64,000 nucleotides of DNA, taken from assembly GCA_963576735.1 (NCBI GenBank), contig OY755188.1, positions 15,240,323 through 15,304,322 of the forward strand, read 5' to 3'. Within the stretch, counting starts at the first letter, position 1; each line of letters opens with the position of its first letter. Positions 1 to 11,300 of the stretch are shown piece after piece. The notes beneath the pieces are model-generated. The model saw nothing but the letters and a program-made list of their open reading frames with translations. It did no database searches and had not been told where the DNA came from. The position numbers and the translations under genes were made by a program. Source of the DNA: Bedellia somnulentella. Taxonomy: Eukaryota; Arthropoda; Insecta; Lepidoptera; Bedelliidae.

Positions 1-101
1 TATGTCTTTAGAAAAGACAAATCGGTGTAGGCCCGACCCGGGATTTGAACACTAGTCGCTTGCACGTCAACCGGTATTCTACCCATCGAGCTATACGTCG
101 T
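1..101 (-). mobile_element. Rep-A SINE, 5' tRNA-like head (cut by window edge)
   Basis: Reverse complement of the Rep-A head. It contains a box-B-like GTTCAAATCC and box-A-like TAGCTCGATGGGTAGA, and matches the heads at 12690 and 15066. Confidence 0.75.
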
Positions 102-324
102 ACTTATATATTTGTATGTTAGTAAAATTTAATTATCTAATATTTACACGCCGCGGGATAGAACAAGATGAACGATTGGAAAAAAATCTATTACCGCATT
201 TACTGTTGTTTCTTGTAAATAAACGCTTTTTTAAGTAACGTAAGTAAGTTTTCAAAAAGAAAGCTTTAATTTTAAGAATAACAACGTGCATTTATTATCA
301 AGCTAAATAGAACGGGACAAAGAA

Positions 325-559
325 CATACATACATACATATACTCACGGCTATATTTCTCTAGAAGGGGTAACCAGAGCTAAGGAATTATAAATTCCTCA
401 GCCACTTTTGGAAGTTGAGTGGGGAAAAGATGGTAAAAATAAAGGTTTTTGGTGATGGGTCTCCAACCGCACCGCCCAAAAATCCAATAAAAATCCCCAA
501 TACCCTTAGTCGCCTCTTACGACACCCATCGGTAGAAAGGGGTAGCGACATTCTAAGCC
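325..559 (-). mobile_element. Rep-B SINE copy
   Basis: Near-consensus Rep-B in reverse, lacking the first few bases of the head. It is bounded by the exact duplication GGGACAAAGAA at 314-324 and 560-570. The open frames over it are products of the repeat. Confidence 0.9.
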
Positions 560-570
560 GGGACAAAGAA

Positions 571-1451
571 GTGACGGAATATATCATTGCATTTAAAGAA
601 AAAATACTTAGCTCGTGCAAAACCGTGGCAGACCACGGGTTTCAATTATATAATGTTTTTTTATATCATGACCTAAACATTGATTTCACGAACAATATTG
701 TAAACCAAATCAATAACATTTGTGCGTCGAGTTAACACTTATTTTTCTCGTTTCGACTATAAAGAAAGGCATCTATCAACGTCACCGGTGATCAAACACC
801 GAGAAAGCAATACGAGAAATAAAAGTCGTAGTGCAATGGATGGATGATGTCAAATAAAGTGAATGAGAATTCATGGAATAGTACCAAATCCCCTAGATGT
901 ACTAGATGTTTTTAATATTTAAAGTTTTTGAAATCAAATATAGAATAGGCTATGAGATTTATACATACCAAAAATAGAGGAAAGGAAATAAAACTATAAA
1001 ACAAAACCACTGGAATATAATGTTCAAATGATGCATATGTTTTGTATTAAATATTTTTTTTCCAATTAGTACCGAGCTTTTCATCTTCACCCTTTCATTA
1101 AATTTTACCTTATTCTGCGCAACAGTTCTTAAACATTATTAAAAAAAATGTGTCAATTGAGAATTGGCATTTGGAAATAAAAGTATGATGATGATATTCC
1201 ATTGTCCAATCAAGTTTTGCGCAACTACACACTAACAAGATGGCTCAGATTAACAGGTTCTTTCCGACATTTGCTACAAAGGTTCCTTCGACCATAAAAC
1301 CTCAACAGGATAAAGAATGTCACACAATTACATTAGCAGTGAAACCACTACGCAACAACTCAACGGGGTGTGACCACAAATAAGCCTGCTCTATTGTTCT
1401 TTACGTTATCAAATTGTCATATAAAATGTACCCCACTATTTGAGCAATTTT
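571..1451. other. Intergenic region, nothing recognised
   Basis: AT-rich sequence without a convincing coding exon, RNA gene or repeat match to the rest of the window. The His/Tyr-rich gene's promoter presumably lies at its right end. Confidence 0.5.
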
Positions 1452-1458
1452 TATAAAA
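1452..1458 (+). promoter_or_regulatory. Putative TATA box of the His/Tyr-rich gene
   Basis: TATAAAA lies about 90 bp upstream of the ATG at 1544. The flanking 1200-1543 sequence carries no recognisable repeat, so it is a plausible promoter. Position is the only support. Confidence 0.3.
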
Positions 1459-1543
1459 CACTTTTCCTGAGCATACACATGTTCAATGCACTTCTATTGT
1501 GCGAGTAGTATATCACCGTTTTCCGTAGTGCTTCAGTTTTAAG

Positions 1544-4500
1544 ATGTTTTATACTGCGACTGTGCTTACCCTTTTAATATACTCAGTAAAGTGCATTGAA
1601 AATAAAGATTTCAACGCTAGTCTAAGAGATTACGCAAAGGCTGACGAAACTGTGAGTAAACATTATATTTATTTGGTATGCAGTTACTATTCATAAATAA
1701 AGGATAAATAAAGGAAAGGAAAATTTTCGACACTAGCGGGGAACGAACCCGCAACCTCCGGGTATACGCCCCCGTCGCTTTCTGTCTTTCCTTTTTATTT
1801 CTTTTATTTATCCTTTATTTATTATAGTGTGCCGTGTAGTGCCGGCTTAGAATGTCGCTACCCTTTTCTACCCACGGGTGTCGTAAGAGGCGACTAAGGG
1901 TATTGTGGGGCTTTTTATTGGATTTTTGGGCTATGCGGTTGGAGACCCATCACCAAAAACCTTTATTTTTACCATCTTTTCCCCACTCAACTTCCAAAAG
2001 TAGCTGAGGAATTTATAATTCCTTAGCTCTGGTTACCCCTTCTAGGGAAATATAGCCGTGAGTATATGTATGTATGTATGTTATTATAGTGATAGTCCCC
2101 ACATGAGGTTTTTATGAACGAAAACATTCTAATTATGCAGTTTTTATCTTTATGCAGTTTGTAAACTGAATTTTGTTTATGTTTATAGAATTCATCACAC
2201 ATACAGACATTGCAAAAGTTTGATCCGGAGAGTTTTAAGCGATTTGTGCCAACAACATACCCAATTCATTATAAGGTATGTATTTTGTTTAATAACATAG
2301 TTTTTTTAAGTATAGAACTAACTAATGGGTAAAATGGATAAAAAGAGTCAATGTTGATTTATGTTATAACTTACGGCTATGTCTGGCTACAAAAAGTACT
2401 GAGCATGTCTAGTTGATCAAATATTTTGTAAATGTAATCAAATAGGCCTGCCCCCTATCACGTGAGTACACTGTCTAAGCAAAACGTGGGTACCTTCTCT
2501 GGAAACTAGATGGCGCTTGCCATGTGAGTTCAGGAGTATTGGTACCTCTGCCAACCCCTTCGGAGATAAACGGCGTGAACGTTGATGTTTATGTTTATGT
2601 AATCAAATATCGTGTAGTGCTAAACTATGTAAGCGTGTTTGATCAAACGGGCGACTATATACCAGCGCCCTATCACGTAAATACTATAAAAGCAAAAGGT
2701 TAGTACAGTACTAGAGTCAGTAACTCTGGTAACCAGCTAAAGTAGCATTCTTATCATTTTAACTACATATTTCGTGATTAGACCAGCTATCTCGTTCACA
2801 CTTCTAAAGTATATTATATCTTTATCTTTTTCTACCCGATTCGATATAATCGCGAGCGTGCTAGGACCCAGAAGGGACAAAATATACAGAGGTTCTTATA
2901 GTCAGGCATATTCGTATATCTATAACTGCCAATGCTTTAGGGATATAGAATAGATAGACCGCTTTATTGCATTTACATATATACTCACGCCGTTAATTAC
3001 CATTGGGGTAGGCAGACAATATTGATCACCACTTTGTACGATCCTGGCAAACCACTCTAGCTTCGTTTACATCCATCAATCTATTCATACTTGATCTTTT
3101 ATTCTTCATACTTCGGACGCCTGCCTTTTTGAGCACACACTCTATTTGGTCCAGGTGTGTCTTCCGAGGTCGTCCTCTACTCACGTCCTTCCACATTGGC
3201 TCTATAGATCTCTTTCACCAATTTACTGTCATTCATCCTCTCTATGTGCCCAAACGATCTAACATTCCTTTTTTATCTTTTTTACAATATCAACTTTTAC
3301 GCGGACCTTTCACTAATCACGTCATTTCTCACACGATCACATTTAACATTGCATTTAACAATAAAAATATTTACAAAATATAAATTTTTTGTCATCTAAA
3401 GCGGTCATATCACTAAAAGCCAACTTAGGTTTGTTAGATAAAAGCAGAGAAAAACCATAAAATGGGGTGACAGATTGTAAAATAAAGCATAATTGGTGAT
3501 GGATCTCCAAAAAATGAGCCAATACCATAAGATGGTTCAAAGCGCATTCCCGGAAGATATTGGTTAGTGCTGTTCTATGCCGGTACTTAACTATTATTTT
3601 TTTTCGAACAAACAAAGAAGGCTTAGTGATAGGGACCGTTATAGTGTTTTGGTACAGAACCCTAAAATCACATTTGTTGTATGAAAGTCCCGTTGAATGT
3701 TTCTGTTAACTATATGTAGTTACATACATCGGCATCAAAAATACATGATCTGCGAACATTTCAGCTTTCCGACTATTACTATTCATAAGATAGAGCCTGA
3801 CAGACTAACGTTCGAACAGAAATCAATGTCTCAGTAATAGAAAGAAATAAACCATCTTACTTAAGCTATGAACTACCTTTATAACATCAATTGCTCATTG
3901 GACCATTTAAAGTGATTTTAGTTGGATGCCGTTCTAATCCCAGGTCAAGCTTACACCCATTTGTCTTTTCTAAAGGTATATGTGTAATTAATTTATCATG
4001 GTTGTTAACGGTGAGGGAAAACATCGTGAGGAAACCCACATGTCTAAGTGGTACTTAGTCATGTGACAGTGTATTCGTACCAAAAGGCGATAGGCCTGCC
4101 CTCAATCACGTGAGTACGCTGTCCAATCAAAACGTGGGTACCTACTCTGGACACAAGGTGGCGATGTTCAGAAGTATTGGTACCTCTGCCAACCCCTTCG
4201 GGGATATTCGGCGTGAACGTTTGAGTTTGAGTCATTGTTTTACCATAAGCTAATTACCTTATGAATTTTGACAATAACAAATCTTTATTTAAAATATGCT
4301 GTGTAGTGTCGGCTTAGAATAGCACTATCCCATTTCTTCCGGTGGGTGTACGTAAAAGGCGACTAACGGTATTGGGCTTTTAAGGGATTTTTGGGCGATG
4401 CGGTTGGAGACTCATCACCAAGAACCTTTATTTCACCATCTATTCCCCACGCAACTTCCAAAAGTGGCTGAGGAATTTCTAATTCCTTAGTTCTGGCCAA

Positions 4501-5276
4501 CCCTTTCTAGGGATTTATAGCCGTGAGTATATGTATGTGTGTATGTATTTAAAAAAACATGAACATTACTGGTGAACCTAATTGGATCATGTTTCACATG
4601 TTGTACGTCAAATTCTATACATACTAATCAAATAACTTTTTTTATGTTACATTCAACAAAAGCAGAAAAATACAATGTTTAAATTTATTAATATGAAAAA
4701 TAATAACGTTTAATGAAGGCATACACTCTTTTGTTTCCTCTTAAACAAAAGCAGGCGATTTTATTCTGTAGGGAAAAGTAAAAAACAAACATAAACTAAT
4801 GAGGCAGCTTAAAGGCAAGGGGTTCCAAATGTAAACATTGATTTTCATCAAGTCGGTAAATGAAAAAGAAATATATGGATTATAATCAATTATAAATCAA
4901 AATCAAGTAACATTCATAAATATTATCTGTGGTGGTCGTTACAGCATTCTGTATGTATTTGGTTCTTAATTTTAATAAAGTTTTTTTAGGTTTAGAATAG
5001 CACTACCCCATTTCTTCCGGTGGGTGTACGTAAGAGGCGACTAACGATATTGGAGCTATAAGGGATTTTTGGGCGATGCGGTTGGAGACCCATCACCAAC
5101 AAGCTTTATTTTATCGTCTTCTCCCTACTAAAATTTCCAAAAGTGGCTAAGGAATTTCTAATCCCTTAGCTCTGGCTACCCCTTCTAGGGATTTATAGCC
5201 GTGAGTATATGTATGTATGTATATATGTTTTTTAACCGACTTCAAAAAAAGGAGTGTTCTCAATTCGACCGGTATA

Positions 5277-5308
<32 letters not shown>

Positions 5309-8300
5309 GTTCGCCGATTACTTCGCCATTTATGAACCGATTTTGATTATTATTTTTTTATTCGAAAGAAGATACTCCCGGATTGGTACCATGATGAGGA
5401 TATCAGGGTCTGATGATGGGATCCTGGAGAAATCGAGGGGAACCCTCAAATTTTATAGGCAAATGTACCGCGTTTTACATATTTTCTGAACTTATATTGG
5501 CATTTGCTTCTGAAAATCATATTGTTATGCTGCTGAGCTGATGATAGAAGGTGTGGATCCTCAATCACTAGGTATAAGGAAACAGTTCTTTCCACATTCT
5601 ATATAGATTTATACTCCTCTTCGTAGCTTTTATGAAGAGAAGTACAGGTTCACTAAACATTTCTTTTGTTATGTTATTGTTACCGAGAAAGTACCATGAG
5701 ACCAGGATCTGATGATGGCATCCCAGGAAATCGAGGGGACTGTCGAAACTCACAATTATGTGACAGTGTATTTGTTCAAAACGCCGATAGGCCTGCCCTG
5801 TATAACGTGAGAACACTGCCTAATAAATCGTGGGTACTCTGAACAACAGGTGACAATGTCACGTGATATTCAGAAGTATTACTACCTCTGCTAACCCCTT
5901 CAGGGATATTCGGCGTGAGCGTTTGAGTCTTTCTTGGTAATGTAAGGTTACATATGGTTGAGCCTATTTAATATCGTACTATAATAGAAATACCGGAAAT
6001 ACGAAGAATAATACTGTAATTGTCGCTTCCTCATCCGAGAGGCATCTTTGCCAGGTCTACCCATCTCTAAAACTCGTAAAATAAAATAATTTTTAACAAA
6101 AAGAAAACCGACTTCATAGAAAAACAACCGAAAATAAACAATCTAGTACTAAAAAGTACGAAATAAGTTTTTTAATTGAATATGAGTACTGTGATTGATA
6201 CCTACCTAAATATTACAATTCTCTTTAATTAATTTTTGAGTCGGTGCCAGACAAACAAAAGTAAATTCACCCTGCTATCTATCTCTGATTATTACAATCT
6301 AAAAAATATTATATCGTACAAAAATCAATTTACCCTACAACTACAAGGTACCCTACATTTTACATGTATATGAAGTGCGAAATACACACTTCTTATTATC
6401 AATAATCATCGAGGCTGGCACCGGCTCACAAATTAATTTAAGAGAATTTTAAGATTTAGGTAGGTTGAACTGACGCGTGTGGAATAAAGAAATTGCTAAG
6501 GTATCAATCACAGTACTCATATTCAATTAAAAAACTTATTTCGTACTTTTTAGTACTAGATTGTTTATTTTCGGTTATTTTTCTATGAAGTCGGTTTTCT
6601 TTTTGTTAAAAATTATTTTTTAGGTTATTTAAGACATACTTGAATGGTAATGCTTTTTTTAAAGTGAAGAGACCTACGTGCCTTATGTGATATTCAAACC
6701 TGATATAACGCGTTATATCTTCAAAATTGTGGCTTTTAGGAAAAAAAATATTGATATCTTTTTTGTAGAGAATTTTCTGATCTACAATTTCGTTCTGGGG
6801 TGATTTTCCGAGAAAACTCACCGTCTTGCTTAAATTCGCAAAAGACAATTTTTTTTGACCTTTGACCTCGTGTAAAATTTTTAGCACACCTCGGAACGAT
6901 GGGGACTTTTGAGGTTTCATTTATAATCATGTTTTGAACAATTGTGCCAATTTTCAGCTTCTTATGAATTTATGTAACCTTGAATGTATAAATTGACCGG
7001 ATTATTAGGGCAGAGACGCCACTATCGATCGCCACTTTTTTAACATGGTAAATATCTCGTTCTTTTTTTACATGTATTGATAAATCTTACATATAGGTCT
7101 TTTAATGTCATATTAGCTCAATTTCACATAAATATCGCTTATGTGGCCATATACATTGTATTTGGCTCTACACAGGTTGGCCCATTTTAAGGGGTCGGTA
7201 AGTGTAAATACATATACTAACGGGTATAAATTCCAAAAACGGGTAACCTGAGATATGGTTTTGAAAAAACTAAGTCAACATAATTAGAATGTTTTGTTGA
7301 TGAAAACCTCAAAATTTTTCTTTCTTATATTTATTAGTAAAACTCAGTCAAATTTAGCGGCATCCGTTGGAAGAAATGAGTTAGGTTAGGTCAGCCGTTA
7401 TGCACTATTCCTAAACAACTATTCTATTTTCTTGTTTACTACGTTCAGTTTAATTTCTTTTTGTTAAGATGAAGTTTTAATGTTCAATTTATAAAATAAT
7501 TCGCTCGACCGAACGATGTTAATATCAGTAGCCAGTATCACACTTGATAAACTGGTTGAAACGGAAACGAGACTCAAACATGCTTTATTTCAACAAACAT
7601 TTATGTATACTCCGTAGTCAATTAATGTTTTAAAACGCTTACAGGCATACTCATGCCTATGGTATCAAAAAAGATAGCTAGATGTTGTGATGGACAATCT
7701 GATTTAATTAATGATTTTTTTTTATTAGCGTTGGTTCGTTCGCATAGTTTTTTTATATATAGAATTAAAATTCGAGCATTTTTTATTTTAGAATCTCGTC
7801 TTTAAATAAATATTTAAGCCTAATAATAAAGGCTCTATACCATTTTCGACATGAGAAATAATAATGAATAGTTTGTAATATAAAATTAATTTGTTAATCA
7901 TTTTCACTGCCTACCTTACTTTTCATTTTACGACTAGTGTTCAAATCCTGGGTCGGACCTACACCAATTTGTCTTTTGTAAAGACATATGTGTAGTTAAT
8001 TTATCATGGTTGTTAACGGTGAGGGAAAACATCGTGAGGAAACCCACATGGCTGAGTTGTACTTAGTCATGTGACAGTGTATTCGTACAAAACGGCGATA
8101 GGCCTGCCCCCTATCACGTGAGTACACTGTCCATGCAAAACGTGGGTACTCAGAACACCAGGTGACAAAGTCACGTGATGTTCAGAAGTATTAGTACCTC
8201 TGCCAACACCTTCGGGGATATTCGGCGTAAACGTTTATGTTATGTTATTTGTTTTTATATTTAAATAACTTAGGGATACCACTGTCACCTGGTGTTCAGA

Positions 8301-11300
8301 GTACCCACGTTTTGCATACAACAAATACTTGTTTTATTTATAAATCAATTGCTTAGGAAAGACAAAATTCTGAAATTAATTTGTTACAAATTCTTACTTC
8401 ATTATTTTTTTAATAGAGGATGATGAGGGCAACAAGTGATAAAACATGCACACACACACACACACCTTCATATAACAGTTATACTCCTCATATTGCACTT
8501 TATTCCGTATATTTGTATTTATCTCTTTCATTCATCTCCGTTTTCTTATCTTTCACCCACTTTTCAAATCTAAATGTAGATCATACTTTTTTTCCTATTT
8601 ATGGGTTATGTCTGTTACTAAGTTAAGTTTAAGTCTAACTTTAGTTAGTTTAAACTGCTAAGTTCTTCTTCTTTGTAAGTGTTGTCGGAATTTTCTGTGG
8701 ATATCTGTCACTGGCCTTATGTTTGTAATTTGTTAACCATTATGTTATTTTAAGATATTTTCTGTTGTTGTCCCAAATAAAATAAAAAAAAGTTATTTAG
8801 TAAGTTAATTTATGAACAATGTCTGCTATAGGAAACAGTCGTTAAATATTGTAAATTCAAAATACCACAATATAAGACCGTGCTATGCCAAACTTACTTA
8901 CAAACAAAGTCTGCAAAAGGAAATGGTTAATTGTAGAGTTCCCGACATAGTAGGTGTGGTAAGTAAACTGTCCGTTTGCCGCAGCGTTGGAATTCACGCA
9001 TAACACGGATTCGCTTCCCGTGACGGCGACCTTCTGTTAGCGATGTGTTTGATTAACCCCATCGGTGTATGGGCTAAATTTTAAGTATATATGTGTGTAT
9101 GAACTAATGCCTATAAATCCCGAAATTTTAAAATAGTATATTGCTGTGTAGTGTCGGCTTAGAATAACACTACTCCATTTCTGCCGGTGGGTGTACGTAA
9201 GAGGCGACTAACGGTATTGGGGCTTTTAAGGGATTTTTGGGCGATGCGGTTGGAGACCCATCACTAACAACCTTTATTTTGCCATCTTTTCTCCACTCAA
9301 CTTTCTAAAAGTGAGTGAGGAACTTATAGTTTCTTAGCTCTGGCTACCCCTTGTAGGGATATACAGTTGTGAGTATATGTATATATGTATGTATTTAAAA
9401 TAGTAAGAAGCTTTTGGAAGTGGATAAAGGATTGGTATTAGTAGTAAATGTTGCTTTTATTTCCCTCATACATACGTACATATACTCACGCCGTTAGTTT
9501 CAATTGGGGTAGTTGTACGACAAACTTATCCTGGCAAGCTTATTTCCCTTAGGTTCATTATTTTCCTCAATAATTATATTTTATTCTTCTTATTTTGCTT
9601 TCATCCAGCAATCCAAAATTGTGTAAAATGCGCTTATAAAAAATGTTGTATATCTGTGCAAGGCTGATACAGCACAGTTATGTGACATAAAGCTCTTTGA
9701 ATACAAAATAACCAAATAATATATTTTTTTGTACAATATACACCACCTGTTTCGCCTAAAAATAGAGTAAAAAGAGTAACTCAATTACAGCGTGTGAAAA
9801 AAACAAAGCCCAGACGATCCTATCGAACCAACAGACCGTATCTTAAGGACCACCACCTAATTGACCATAATATCGCTTTCAAAGAAATCTTACCACAATT
9901 TCTTAATACAAAACTTAAAGTTGCGAACAAAATTATACACTACTGCGTTACAACGTTTTGTGCAAGTATGAGTTACTGCAACTGCAACATTTAAGTTATA
10001 TCGTATGGCAGAAAACAGATGGTTGATAAGGTAACCTTTTGCTATGGCAACTCCATAAATACATGCTGTTAAAAATGCTGAGTCGTACATTATTTTAAAG
10101 GATGAAACATTTAAAAAGTAACATAAAATAGTAACTTTAAGTAATTAGCCGATGAAAAAGATAACACATGCCTGTTACATATTAAGTGTGCGGGAGGCGG
10201 GAACTCATATTTTTATTGTTTTTTTTGCGATTCTATTAAGTTTTGAAAAGACTCTCTATTTTATACCGATTTTTTTATGATGTTTTTTATTAATTTATAA
10301 AAACACTCTTAACTTAGTCCCTAAGAAAAGTACAGTAAGACCTAATAGTATGTGGTACTAAACCAAATATTTATAATATCTATAGATAATACATTATTCT
10401 CCACTACGCGCTATCTATCATCTTTCACATTCCTACGGTCTCTTAATAACACGTTGATGATAACATTCTTTTAGTATTCTATTGTAGGCAAGTGATGAGA
10501 TTACAGAGTTTCCGTTTTAAGAAATGCATGAAGATAAGTCGGTAGACTTCCCATAAATTTAATCTTATATAGTAATTCAGTAACCGTGATAGCTCGGTGT
10601 GTTTTTAAATTAATGCAGACGATCAGGGTTCAAATCTCGGGTCGGGCCTACACAAATTTGACTTATCTAAAGTCATCCATGTGGTGAATTTATCATGGTT
10701 GTTAACGGTGAGGGAACCCACATCGCTAAGTTTTACTTTGTCATGTGGCAATGTATTCGCATAAAACGGCGATAGGCCTGCTCCCTATCACGTTAGTACA
10801 CTTTCCAAACAAAACGTAGGTACCCTGAACACCAGGTGACAATGTAGGTATGACAGGTGTAAATTAACAAGTAAATCTTTTCTCCATAGGCCCAAGCTGA
10901 CAGCGCAGTGGCGGGTTCCAGCCATAGTCGAGGATTACATCACGAATATCCAGGTAAATTAAGGTATCCAGGGTAGTTTCATTTTCTTCTACAGGAAACT
11001 GGTATGGAAATATAGATCAATAGATTTAGGATAATTATTTGTTTCTCAAAAAAAAAATAGAAAAGAGAGGATGGATGAAAGTAAATTGGTGAAAGAGATC
11101 TATAGAGCCAATGTGGAAGGTAATATTGGTAGAGGACGACCTCGGAGGACGCATTTGGAAATTGCGAGTGTGCTTAAGTAGGCTGGCGCGGATGTGAACG
11201 AAGCTAGAGAGGTTTGTTAGGATCGTACCAAGTGGCGATCGATAGTCTCTGCTTACCCTAATGGGAACTAGCGGCGTTCGTATAGGTATGTGTGTATTTT

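Noticed and set aside
6606..6920. 104-codon minus-strand open frame after the fold-back element
   Set aside because: Low-complexity Lys/Phe-rich product of AT-rich DNA; starts inside the inverted arm of the element.
9794..10090. Overlapping open frames faintly recalling a membrane-transporter segment
   Set aside because: No consistent motif order, no splice-supported neighbours; within an intron of another gene.
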